A DNA stretch of 64,000 nucleotides from Haliclona indistincta (lineage: Eukaryota > Porifera > Demospongiae > Haplosclerida > Chalinidae): positions 7,817,047 to 7,881,046 of the forward strand of contig OZ024786.1 in assembly GCA_964017065.1 (NCBI GenBank), written 5' to 3'. A model generated the notes under the pieces. It was not told the DNA's origin, searched no databases, and saw only the letters and a list, made by a program, of their open reading frames with translations. Within the stretch, counting starts at the first letter, position 1. Each line of letters begins with the position of its first letter. Position numbers and translations under genes: made by a program. Shown here piece after piece: positions 31,322-41,309 of this stretch.

Positions 31322-31723
31322 TCAAGTCGATGGCTTCAAGATTATGAATATAGCTTCATACAAGAGAGTACAAATGGTGTCCTGATATAGAGGCACTTGG
31401 AAACTGTGCATAAGGAAATTGCACAATCTTATATATTTATGAGCAGTGGCGCCTTGTTGGCCTGGTGTAAATGTCATTGCAGGGAGGCAGCTATATGAGT
31501 CTTGAAAGCCAGTGAGGTTTGTAATTGTTTCATGAATCCAAGTAGTAGTGTTAATGAAGGATTCCTCAGGATCACGACCAACCTGAACAGATGTTGATGG
31601 CAGTTGGATGCAATGGTGAATATGCTCTGAGGGACCCAAGAGGAACACGATCACAGGGTCCACACCTTCATCATCACCTTCATTTGTCTCTTCCTCTTCT
31701 TTTCTTGGTCTCTTCAATCGCAA
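31322..31723 (-). other. Unrecognised 133-codon frame
   Basis: The frame starts with a basic/acidic stretch (M-R-L-K-R-P-R-K-E-E-E-E) and continues through D-P-V-I-V-F-L-L-G-P-S-E-H-I-H-H-C-I to F-T-P-G-Q-Q-G-A-T-A-H-K-Y. It is open and fairly protein-like in composition, but I see no family. It lies between two retroelement fragments on the same strand and could belong to another decayed element. Confidence 0.25.
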
Positions 31724-31895
31724 GGTGGATTGACTCGATGCACATTCATTCGATAAGCATTGAATTCGGTTAAATTTGCCAGTGTGAAAAGGCCTTCATC
31801 CGACAAAAATGTGCAAATGCACTCTAGAATAATGTGTATAATAGAATATAATTCGTGCGTGTGCCTGCACCCTTAATGAAATCAGCAGTAAACAT

Positions 31896-32120
31896 TCAGA
31901 GAGACCACAGGCATATTACCGACAAGTATAAAGCATATCTAATGTAGCTACTTCCATCGGTAGCAGGTGGTGAAATGGTTCCGACAAAATCAATCCCTAG
32001 CATGTGCCATGGAGCCATCACAGGAATTGGATTCAGCTGTGGTGTGCCTGTTGTCAACTTTTGATTCATCCGGTGGCAGACATCGCAAGCTGATAACTGC
32101 ATAAGAAAAAGTAGGTGCAA
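31896..32120 (-). pseudogene. Ty3/gypsy integrase fragment (zinc-binding end and first catalytic Asp)
   Basis: The frame has A-C-D-V-C-H-R-M-N-Q-K (the C-x2-C half of the HHCC zinc domain), then P-I-P-V-M-A-P-W-H-M-L-G-I-D-F-V-G-T-I. The W-x-x-(L/I)-G-(I/M)-D-(F/L)-x-G word contains the first Asp of the integrase DDE triad. It closes 20 residues further on. Only about 60 residues of the integrase remain, so the fragment cannot be functional. Confidence 0.7.
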
Positions 32121-32236
32121 CTAACTTCAAGTGAAAAAGCATGAACAATAATTTTATCAATTATTATAGAAGCCAGCTAATCGACAACGATAATTATAGA
32201 ATTGAATTATAGAATTGGTGTCAATTTTTTACAATA

Positions 32237-32708
32237 GTTCCCCTTTTGCACAAATATGAGGATACATGGTATCACTGCTTGAAGGACCCTGCGCTTTTTG
32301 GCAGTAGGCTTGGATGTGACCCAGTTGTCCGCAGGCAAAGCACGGCCCTTGCAATTGCCTGGGTGGCCCTGTCAGTATCACTAGTGGTGGACGTCACGCA
32401 GGCAGTGGTGCAGTAGACGGTGCTAGCAACGGAGAGGTTGCTGGCATCGGTTGCTGGTATGGACGCTTGTATACTGGAGACCGGAACCTGCTCGCTGGAC
32501 CTTTCTTCTTCTTTGCAACCTTCTTCTCAGCTGCCTTCTCCGCTTTGTTCGACCTCTTTTCATCGTCTGAGTCCTCCGCGAGCTCGTCTGCTGTATACTC
32601 GTCTACGATCGCCCATCCAAACTCAGAACGGTCAGCAAGTAGCTTTTGCCTTTCCGCCAGTATCCTCCTACCTCTCTTGAGTGACTGCTGGATCGATTCA
32701 ACCTTCAA
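32237..32708 (-). pseudogene. Gag C-terminal region with a CCHC zinc knuckle (DIRS-like or Ty3-like)
   Basis: The frame begins with R-R-I-L-A-E-R-Q-K-L-L-A-D-R-S-E-F-G-W, then E-Y-x-A-D-E-L-A-E-D-S-D-D-E-K-R and a Lys/Ala-rich helix. After one in-frame TGA at about 32393 the same frame continues to C-F-A-C-G-Q-L-G-H-I-Q-A-Y-C, a perfect CCHC knuckle (C-x2-C-x4-H-x4-C). I recall the combination of RQKL..(I)ADRS..GW..V.EY.ADELA.DS.DEKR with a knuckle from the gag-like frames of DIRS elements. Thus it may belong to the same family as the 30.0-30.5 kb fragment, although the order on the strand is reversed relative to an intact gag, implying two separate remnants. Confidence 0.6.
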
Positions 32709-34164
32709 TCCCTTGAATAGCCCGCCACAACCATGACGTCACGCAACGTATTGCACTGTCGGGAGCATATTTTCCGTATAATTCCTTTGGAAAACGACTA
32801 GAAAATACATTTTCCATACGCTTGATTTTGTCTATATCGCGCGATACACTACTGCGTATATCGTTGTTCTTGGTTCTCTATCACCAGGTAAAAAATTCCC
32901 CATAGACAGGGAAAATCGTTTATCACACTCAAGCATTTTGCCAACATTACAATGCTGACCTGAAAAATTAGTTGCATCAGAGAAAACACAATATACTGGC
33001 GGTGGTGAATAGACTTCATATGTTGTAAATTCAGTACGGATTTGGATTTGCAGCAGTTGTCTTAGTCTCCTATTAAAATTGCTCTAACTGAACCGACTTA
33101 AGGTGGGCTTCTGCTGCTTTCAGTACCTGTAGAGATTGTATTGATCGAACAAGAATGCTTGGTTGTAGTTATTCGTACAGTAGACTTATCAGTTTCTGGC
33201 ATGTTGGTAATTCTCATGATAGCAGTGCAGTTTTTTTTGGCAGACCCAACATAGGACACTCATTGGTTTCGTTATTATGATGTATGGTGTTAGCTTGCGC
33301 CATAGCGGTGAATGTTCAATATGCAACTGGTGTAATTTGTAATTTTTGTGTCCACAGTTGACATTTTCACAGATTCCATACCGCCTGCATGCAAAGGTGA
33401 ATCATGTTTATAGACCACGGGGTTAATTTCACTTACTGTCTTAGTCGTGCATGATGGTAAAAGTTGGATGTCAATTGTTTTATAACCAGTTATATCGTTA
33501 TCTCTGCTTGAAGTCGATAATAATTCAAAACTTCCTATGCATAATAGAAACACTATTATTATTCTAGCTTCTCTCCTTGAGGCTCTAGCACAGAACCAGT
33601 GTACAATTTACCTATTGGGTGCTCCAGACTGGTAGCGGAAATGCGCGACATCGATCTACAAGAGCAGCATGAAGTGACGCAATTAATAACTAATAATAAT
33701 TGCTGTTGTTCAGTACATAAATGCACATCATGACATTATCAATAATAAAACATTATACCATCAAGAACACCTAATAATCCACTAGCTAAAGAGGAATGCC
33801 AAGCATCACGGGCTATTTTAATAACTTGTATGATTGGCTAAACGACAGCTAATAAAGACTACTAACAAAACCGGGAACCAACTCTGTCAAATCACCGTTT
33901 TGTAGCTCTCTCTCGACTGCAGCTAGTGTTGCTTTTGTCGAGGTCGACCTGGTTGACACTGTCCTTTTCGCCACTGTAGCAAAATATAAATCTGTTTTCG
34001 GTCAAAATACATAACTTACTAGTTCAGAGGTGGCAAGACCAAGAAATTAAATAGTTGGCACCAAAGAATTTAGCTCAGCATGTCGATGGTGTTCTGTAAA
34101 TGATGCCATCACACACGTGGCCTCTAATTGTGGTGTATTGGAAGTATGGTAGTCAATTTTGCCT
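32709..34164. other. No supported gene
   Basis: Short frames (for example 33290-33553 minus) have no recognisable domain. No tandem arrays or paired inverted ends were noted. Confidence 0.4.
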
Positions 34165-34518
34165 TCAAAGTGTGATGACAATACCTGGCTTTTCACTGGT
34201 AAAGGTAAGATGGTGCATGCTCTTCATCCCTGCCAATATTGTTTGTTTAAATGTAGTATGGAAATGATTGGCCCAATCATAAACCTTTACAATTACTTTT
34301 CCATCTTGGCTGCCAACTAGCTGAGCATGGTTGACTGCTGCCGATGCTTCCACCACCTTCACTATGTCACCCAGACAGCCAACTTTAGCTCGCCTGGAGG
34401 CTTGCTTGAACAAGCCAAAGCACCAGTCGGGAAAAAAATTAGTGTGCCCAACAATTAGGAATGATAGTGTTTTCTTCTTTTTAAACCCCACTAGCACTCT
34501 CAAGCATAGGTACTGCAC
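34165..34518 (-). pseudogene. C-terminal fragment of a DUF7869-like transposase
   Basis: The frame has the block V-G-H-T-N-F-F-P-D-W-C-F-G-L-F-K, then C-L-G-D-I-V-K-V-V, Q-L-V-G-S-Q-D-G-K-V-I-V and M-H-H-L-T-F-T-S-E-K-P-G-I-V. The GHTKF.PD..FG..K motif, followed by a D-I-V ... Q-x-V-G-x-x-D-G-x-V stretch, is characteristic of a large invertebrate repeat family that I associate with DUF7869-type transposases. The catalytic D-N-C-x-G-Q-N-K-N block should lie just upstream and is not visible. A second relative is at 49.3-49.7 kb. The name is given from memory. Confidence 0.6.
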
Positions 34519-35090
34519 AACAAATCGGTTTTTGTATGATGGTGGATTTCATTCTAGTGGGTAAGATGGTATACCCCACTAAATGCTTTTCAAGGAGAGT
34601 GCTGTTTCACTGAACTGTATTCTACCTTGTCAAGTTTATAAGCACAGATTCTTAGGAGGAGCTGAACATGTTTTTCCTTGCTATGTTGTATAATTATGTT
34701 GTAAATGGTACAGATGATGATGACTGAGAAGGATGAGATAGATTAAATCAATTAAAGCTCACAATTTTTTAAAGCTCACAATTTTCCGTCCTCTCCTTAC
34801 CTGTTGACTGACAGTTGCCTCTTCTGCCCTGCCCTCTTCTGCCCAGTTTTTTTTTAACTAGGTTTCAACAAATGGAACTCTATTCCCAATCACATATCTG
34901 TCTTGTCATGTTCCTTTCTAAGGGGAAAACAGTCGGTAAATGCAGAAGAGAACTGCAGCACAAGCAAATTAATGACATTAATAAAATAAATGTTCCAAGA
35001 TCCAAGATGACGCCTCTTGTGTTAATATTACCCTGGGCGCGTAGGCTTCAACACTTCAGTGGATCTCTATTTTCAGATTTGAATCTCCCT
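34519..35090. other. No supported gene
   Basis: A frame at 34815-35237 plus has no known motif and includes the hairpin described next. No other structure was seen. Confidence 0.35.
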
Positions 35091-35150
35091 TACTGCCATG
35101 ATGTGGTAAGGTGGGACTCAAAGTCTCCCCTTACCACCACGATGGCAGTG
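35091..35150. repeat. Near-perfect 60-bp hairpin
   Basis: Left arm tactgccatgatgtggtaag and its continuation pair with gggagact... on the other side (right arm ...cttaccaccacgatggcagt), with only two or three mismatches and a 2-3 base loop. It could form a stable stem in RNA from either strand. Confidence 0.75.
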
Positions 35151-35921
35151 GTACGTCTGGCTGTACTGAACTTGGTAGTCAAGTACCTTGTCATGATAAT
35201 TAAGTTTTGGATGGTAATTTCTATATTTGAGTTGTAAACAATGTGATGTGACCATCATCAAAACTAGTTTGCACTGCATTGCTAATTGTCAGGCAACGTG
35301 ACATACTATATTTTGATGCAACATAGCGCTAGCCACCATGTCACATTGTAAGCGACCGTCAGCTGGTTTATAGTATGGTGGTGTTTGTCACAATATTTTC
35401 CTATTCTAGTTTGCTGTTACTGTTGAAAAAATTATAATTTTACTGTTATAATAAATTAGTATGTACAAACCGAATCTCGAGAAGTTGACTTGAATGTAGT
35501 GTTGTAGTAACTGCCGTAGATCTGTGTGGTGTGGGTGTCAGTCAGGGGACTGTATACCGCACATTTTGTTTAGCTCTGGTCTCATGTGTTTAGGAAGCAA
35601 TTTCACGCAGAGATTGACACAGAAAACATCACCGAATCGTTCAACCACACCCTCCGCACACGCTACAACAGAACTTATTACTGAGGGTCTAAAGGTGCTA
35701 AAGTCATGGAAAATTGTGACACCTCTGAGGTCTTGCCTTAAGCCTACTAAGGTAGATATGCTTGTCTTTCTTTCGAAAAACTTGCCGGTTTAATCTACCT
35801 GTCCTGACCTGAAGCTTGTTGAACTTGAACACTCTTAAAAGTCATATACCAAACTAACTATAGTTATACTACAGCTCAATGTAATTCTAGAATCTGATTG
35901 GTCAGTTGGAGGAAAATAAAT
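35151..35921. other. No supported gene
   Basis: A frame at 35524-35793 plus shows no recognised motif. No paired ends were found that would mark the 3' boundary of the neighbouring recombinase element. Confidence 0.35.
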
Positions 35922-35980
35922 CTCGTATTATCCGCGGGAACTCGTATTAATCCGCGGGAACTCATATTAATCCGCGGGAC
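35922..35980. repeat. Three 19-20-bp direct repeats containing CCGCGG
   Basis: Units ctcgtattatccgcgggaa, ctcgtattaatccgcgggaa and ctcatattaatccgcgggac lie head to tail. The conserved core attaatccgcggg includes the palindrome CCGCGG. They lie about 90 bp beyond the stop codon of the tyrosine recombinase gene, so they might be terminal or recognition repeats of that element, or a protein-binding array. Confidence 0.8.
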
Positions 35981-36072
35981 TAAAGAATACAATAGAAGGC
36001 GTGCACGGGCATGCATGATTTGCTATTAGCTAGCTATACATGTAGCTGTCTCCTGTACTATGCATATGGCGT

Positions 36073-37404
36073 TCAGAGTTTACAGTTGAAGTTGATAGTG
36101 ATGTTCGAACAGTTTTGGATGGTTACACCGGGAGCCTCGCCGATCATCTGGCTACTATAGCCCACCGATTGAGATGTGACTGCTGGTACTGGCGTTGGCT
36201 GCGTTGCTGTCTGTGCAGTGGGTCTCTTAGCAGCAGGCACCATTGCCAAGATGTCAGACAGGGCCTCCTGCTGATCGGCGCTGGTTCTTTTGTAGCTGCG
36301 CACCCCATCCAGACTCCTGTGTCCTGTCCGCTCCATTATGAGCTGCTCGTCGACTCCATGGCGATAGAGACGCGTGGCTGCAGTGACGCGCAGGGAGTGA
36401 TTTGTTTTGTACCCAGGAATGCCTGCTTGGCGACACATATCTCTAACCATGTTGTCCAGAGTGTGGTAGCCTAGTGGCTTGATAGAGAACCAGCAGTTTG
36501 GCTTGGGCTTCTGCAATGGCTGTAAGTAGAACGTTCCTTTTGGGCAGTTTTCGGGGCAAAGCTGTTGATATTTCCTGAAAACGCTAACTGCACATCTCGC
36601 AGGATTCCCTGGGTTGTCGTGCTGAATGACTGTTTTAGGGTTGATCTTCCTTCTCTTTAAACCTCCTGGGTTATTCTTGGAAATATCTTCCACGTATTGA
36701 AGAAAAGGTCGTTGGCCAGGTCTTTCGACGATAGTGATTTGGCATTTACTGGCACGGTGGCGAAGCTGCCTGTGTTCATTACCACTTCGCAAAGCGAAAT
36801 AGATTCCATTGTGGAAAAACACGGTATTTAGCAGTGCCTGGGGAGTGTGGTCTCCAAGAATGCCTTTCTCCCACAGCAACTCTTCCTCTTCTTCGGTTAA
36901 TGGCTCTGCCTTTCGAGTCTTAGAGCCCAAGCCAGCAGCTTTTAGGTGTTTCATTTCCGAGTCCAACACGGTCCTGAACTCCTGAAAAGCAGGATCTTGG
37001 AAGAGGTCTAATTGTCGGCCGCTCTGTCTTAGGAAGCGCATTATTCCGCTAACTATGTGGTGTAAGGTAGCGGGAGGGTAGTGCTGTCCGTTCTCTTTGC
37101 GCACCTCCAGTATGAAACGGCAAAGCCAATGCTGCAGTTGGTCATTGTTGAGCGCCGTGATAGTTGGTATAGCAGCTTCAGTGGAACAGGAAGGTCGTTG
37201 GCTGCTCCACAAATCCCACAGCTTCATGCACCACTTTGTATCATTCCTGGTACTTTTTGGAACTGCTGCCTCTTTAGCTTGTTGCACGTCATTGCTCGTT
37301 ACAGGAGCTGCAAAACGTCGCTTGTTAGTAGGCGGAGCTGTTGTGGGCGGAGGAGAATCTTGAAAAAAAAGCAGCAATGACGTCCTCAGGAAAGTCGCTT
37401 TCAT
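36073..37404 (-). CDS. Tyrosine recombinase, Crypton / DUF3504 type
   Basis: The 443-codon frame has the full set of tyrosine recombinase catalytic residues. Arg is in F-A-L-R-S-G-N-E-H (R206), His/Arg in N-H-S-L-R-V-T-A-A-T-R (H336, R339), His in R-T-G-H-R-S (H362) and the Tyr nucleophile in V-R-S-Y-K-R (Y371). An N-terminal SAM-like region with W-C-M-K-L-W-D-L-W precedes it. DUF3504 proteins (ZMYM2-like in animals) descend from Cryptons, and this layout matches them. The C-terminus ends in N-C-S-N-I-T-I-N-F-N, a short Asn-rich motif that I recall in related invertebrate proteins. A better start lies upstream at 37462 (MAHNFRLAPPGWAES) in another frame; the two frames meet at a run of eight T. 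One base fewer there would join them, so this is either a mutation or a sequencing error. Confidence 0.82.
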   Translation of the reverse strand: MKATFLRTSLLLFFQDSPPPTTAPPTNKRRFAAPVTSNDVQQAKEAAVPKSTRNDTKWCMKLWDLWSSQRPSCSTEAAIPTITALNNDQLQHWLCRFILEVRKENGQHYPPATLHHIVSGIMRFLRQSGRQLDLFQDPAFQEFRTVLDSEMKHLKAAGLGSKTRKAEPLTEEEEELLWEKGILGDHTPQALLNTVFFHNGIYFALRSGNEHRQLRHRASKCQITIVERPGQRPFLQYVEDISKNNPGGLKRRKINPKTVIQHDNPGNPARCAVSVFRKYQQLCPENCPKGTFYLQPLQKPKPNCWFSIKPLGYHTLDNMVRDMCRQAGIPGYKTNHSLRVTAATRLYRHGVDEQLIMERTGHRSLDGVRSYKRTSADQQEALSDILAMVPAAKRPTAQTATQPTPVPAVTSQSVGYSSQMIGEAPGVTIQNCSNITINFNCKL

Positions 37405-37529
37405 CAGTTGGCCAGTCGCTTTCAGCCCAACCTGGAGGAGCTAGCCTAAAGTTGTGAGCCATTTCTTGCAACTGTGCGTCGTATGTAATGCGTCTTTTTG
37501 TTGTTGCTGTAGTATGTAGTATAAATACC

Positions 37530-37670
37530 TTAGACGACGAATCATCGTCAACTACGGAATTTAGAGCGCCTTGGCAACCTAAATAGACGCACTCGCGCTT
37601 CGCGCTCGGCGTCTATACATAGGTTCCCGCGGCACTCTAAATCCCGTAGTTGCCTCGATCCGTCGTCTAA
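37530..37670. repeat. 141-bp imperfect palindrome upstream of the recombinase start
   Basis: Arms 37530-37590 and 37609-37670 pair over blocks TTAGACGACG, CAACTACGG, ATTTAGAG, AACCTA and TAGACGC. The loop (actcgcgcttcgcgctcg) is itself self-complementary. The structure lies about 70 bp 5' of the probable start codon at 37462. It could be an element end, a recombination site or a hairpin with promoter function. No target duplication was found around it that would mark it as an ordinary MITE. Confidence 0.8.
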
Positions 37671-37782
37671 CCTATATTAACACTGTAACATAATTATACC
37701 ACATTTCCTTCTTTGTCACCCTGTCCTATCATCCTTGTACATGTTTCTCTTTCCTATCATCGTGTTCTCTTGCTCCTTATTT

Positions 37783-39420
37783 ATTTTTTTTTTAACTTTT
37801 CAACATGAAAATAACAAAAGCTAATACAAGTCATGTTCTAAAAGAAATTTAACTAAATTATATTTAAAAGAAGAGATAGAAATAGTCGATTGGAGAGAAA
37901 AAGGGAGTGAATTCCAAAGAACAACAGAATTAGGAACAAAGGAGTGTAAGAAATAATTTGTACGTACAATAGGTTTAATAAGATTTAAATTACGGTTACT
38001 AGTATAAGGTGAGTTATTAAAGTTAAATATATTTACAGGAAAGTAAGAGTAATTGTACAAGATACCATGTAGAGTGGTTAATTTTAAATATTGTCTACGT
38101 AATTTTAATGGAGGTAAGTCAAGTTCAATTAGCATGTCTGTATAACTCATATCCCATCTCTTTAGGCATACATGTACCTTACAAGCAAATTTCTGTACTG
38201 ATTCAAGAGATTGTATTTGAGAGGCTGTCTGGGGGTCCCATAGTTGACAGGCATATTCTAGATGTGGCCGAATTGAAGTCAAGTAAATAGTCTTTAAAGT
38301 GCTCTTGTCTGCCCACGCATAGAATTGTCTGTACAGCATGCCTATAAGTTTCCTAGCCTTCTTACAGATGTTTGATATATGATCATTCCATGACAATCTT
38401 TCAGTGACAAGTACACCCAGATAACGGTACTGCCGTACCCTTTCTAGCACTTCATTATTTAAGTGTAATCCAGATGGTGGCAGCGTTGGAGATGATTTTT
38501 TCGAGCAGACAAGATACTTGCACTTTTCAGGGTTCAAAGTTAAAGATCTCGCAGAGATGCAATTGTAGATACTGTTTATGTCTGTCTGTAGTTTACCATA
38601 ATCGTCAGCACAGGTGATCGGTTTGTACATCATAATATCATCAGCATCCAGAGTGACACTGGTACCCTCAGAAAGTTTAAGCTGTGAAACCTCGTTTATA
38701 TAAATCAAAAAGAGCAAAGGACCAAGAACTGACCCTTGAGGGACTCCAGATGTAACAGTTGTCAGGCGTGGCCCGATTCGGCTAACCATCTTTCACTGAT
38801 AGCAACAAGAGGGCTTCCATTTCCAGTGTGATCAGTCCCGCGCCAAGACAATCTTGTAAAATGTCGTTTTTACACCTATAGACCTTCACTCTGTTCATAC
38901 TGTCCGGGGTCCGACCGAGGGGTAAGGCACGAAATGTTGCACCAGAGAACACACCATCAACAGCCACAACCTGTCGTCTGTTGAACAAATAAGAGGAAAG
39001 CCACTGCAGAATGATAGGATGAAGATTAATTTGCTTTAATTTGTTTAGAAGAGGTAGATGTGGCACGCTGTCAAAGGCCTTTTTAATATCAAAAAATAAG
39101 ATGGAGACGTCAAGGCCCTTATCTTAAGTAGCTGAGAACCTGGTGGAAAGTTGCCACCAGAGCTGTTGTGGTAGATTTTCCAGGAGAAAACCCATTCAGA
39201 GTCAGTGGTTAGACCATTAATGACAAGATGATCATAGATGACATTATACATATTATGTCTCCCTAAGACTTTGCTGACAATTGAGAGAAGGGATATTGGT
39301 CGATACTTAGCTGGATTGTCCCTTATTGTTTGTTCTTTAACAGAATAATGTTAAGTTTGTTAACACATGCGATATGAGCAATTTCCCGGAAATCATTTGG
39401 CAAATAGTAGGTAAATTGTA
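37783..39420 (-). pseudogene. LINE reverse transcriptase (CR1/Jockey-like), 5' truncated, with insertion and frameshifts
   Basis: Reading on the minus strand, the relic starts with P-A-K-Y-R-P-I-S-L-L-S (about 39300) and D-H-L-V-I-N-G-L. After frame changes it continues with P-H-L-P-L-L-N-K-L-K-Q-I-N-L-H-P. After an insertion of about 160 bp it goes on with V-T-S-G-V-P-Q-G-S-V-L-G-P-L-L-F-L-I-Y-I-N. The active-site word is L-D-A-D-D-I-M-M-Y: the Tyr of Y-A-D-D has become Asp. The thumb and C-terminal part (R-Q-Y-R-Y-L-G-V ... L-E-Y-A-C-Q-L-W-D-P ... V-V-L-W-N-S-L-P) are complete in one 322-codon frame. It ends close to an A-run (T-run at 37781-37793 on the plus strand) typical of LINE 3' tails. 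No endonuclease part remains. Confidence 0.85.
38791..38952. other. Foreign segment of about 160 bp inserted in the LINE
   Basis: The reverse transcriptase sequence breaks off after V-A-V-D-G and resumes with the S-R-I-G-P-R-L stretch. On both sides of the break is the word ACCATC (38785-38790 and 38953-38958), a possible 6-bp target duplication. The insert has no inverted ends that I can see and no coding content. Its origin is unknown. Confidence 0.5.
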
Positions 39421-41309
39421 GTGATACTATATTGATCAATACCGCCCAGCTTTAGTTTCTATCATTTATTTGACAAGGATATGTATCAAATGCAAACGTC
39501 GTCATCAGTGAACATTAAGCCTGCCTCCTTCAACTTGATTTATCATGAGTGATCTTTACAACTACAACTACAATTAAGGATACTAAAGAAAGGAAAAATG
39601 ATTTCTAATAGTCGGGGTTTCACTCACCGTGTTGGCGCTTCACGAGAAACAGGTCGAAAGATAACATGCCGAGGGCCTTTTTCAAATCTTGGTGTCCGAC
39701 AGCAGCAGTACAACAAGCAACACACAAGTGAATATTGGTACTACAGCTGCTAAACTAGCTGTCCACACAGTAGTGCAACACTGAGCTGAAAGAATCGAGG
39801 ATGAGTGCTGGCCGTTGGTGTGCAACATGCCGCTCTTCAGATTCGCCCTCGGATTCGCCTGCAAGCCACAATCGAAATCATAGGCGTAGGAACCGGGGGC
39901 ACGTGCCCCACAAGTTTTCATTAAAGCCACACGAATACCACACGAATATGAATACACGAATACTATGATATATACTTACTATTTACACCTACACATTATG
40001 GTACAGTAGGGTAACATGAATGACCATCACATTTTAAACAACAGTAAACTATTATAATATTATATTGTACCTCACGCAGACTAGGTGCTTTATCTACTTC
40101 AATACACCAGTTTTGTCCTCTGTCATTAATATCATACTAATACTATTATAATGATGTCATATTGAAACAGTCACAGCATTCCCCTGTATTGTACTTCTGA
40201 ATTAGTGTGATCATGAACAGTCAAGAGGTAAATGCTGAGTTTGGTCCTGTTGAACATGACACAAAGTACCTCTTCGTGCACGTATTTCAAGAACATCTCA
40301 AAGGCACTTGTGGTAGCCTTCCCAGATCGTGATGGTGTCAGTCACTTTCAGTCAGCCGTCACTGAAGCCCGAAAGAAGTGGTCAAAAACTCTTTCTCTTT
40401 GTATACAATGGACCGAATGCATATTCGAGACGAGTTTCACAATTGAGTAACACTAAAGTACTAGAGATCGTATGTTACGGTCAGAAATAAAGTATCGCCT
40501 AAAAGTAAGTAGCTGCCAAATGTACGCTGCAGCGTACACAGGACGGATCATTTGACCACGTGGTCCAAGAGTAAAGAGAGACGCTACTTTCCTATCCTAC
40601 CCTACTTCCCCAATGGTCAGCTGATGCAAGGCTATGCAATGATGGTGACCAGTTACAGGGACAGTGACCACCAGTGACAGGGACAGTGACAATAAGCTGA
40701 GGGAGACGTACATGTCAAGATATGGTTTGAGTTATTCAACTGTTAATATATCATTACTCAAAATTAAAACTTACCGTGAATTCTAAGACTAATATTAGCG
40801 CACCTATTTTATTGTAAGTTAGCATAGAAAATTGAGAAATTTTGGGGCTGGCTGGCTTAGTGGAGCCAGGCTTCTAGCGCCTACAGCACCTGCTTAGTCA
40901 AAATTAAGTCATAGAGCAAAAGCTGAAGTCTAGCCTGGCGTGCATATACGCGTTACCCGCGCATATGCGTGTTATCCAGGCTATGCATGTGTTACCCAGG
41001 CTAGCTGGGCGTGGCAAACACTAGTATCCATGGTAATCTCAAAGAACTTGGTGATAGCTTGTGTACTCACAATGAATATTGAGCATGTACCTGTACCTTC
41101 AACTGAGTGTCCTTATGTCTTTGCCTGTCTAGTGATGTCTCTAGCTGGAGGAGTGGTAGCCTCTGCTGCCTTGAGGGTTTCCTTGAGTATCTGAACAAGA
41201 ACAAGAAATAAAGAAATTGAACCACATTTCACAAAGACCTGTATACAGTATATATATACATGATCTTAATTGGTCAATAGACCAATTTTTATTTTGTAAT
41301 AATTACTAG
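39421..41309. other. No supported gene
   Basis: A frame at 39682-39957 minus ends in a hydrophobic stretch and begins in a sequence (tcataggcgtaggaaccggg) that I recognise as a common invertebrate repeat edge. A tandem word containing acccaggcta occurs at about 40960-41000. Nothing is good enough to call a gene. Confidence 0.4.

Noticed and set aside
32420..32736. Ser/Leu-rich plus-strand frames
   Set aside because: They lie antisense to the gag C-terminal region with its zinc knuckle and have no features of their own.
39682..39957. Minus-strand frame with a C-terminal hydrophobic segment
   Set aside because: Its N-terminal half is translated from a widespread invertebrate repeat edge (tcataggcgtaggaaccggg), so the frame is probably accidental.
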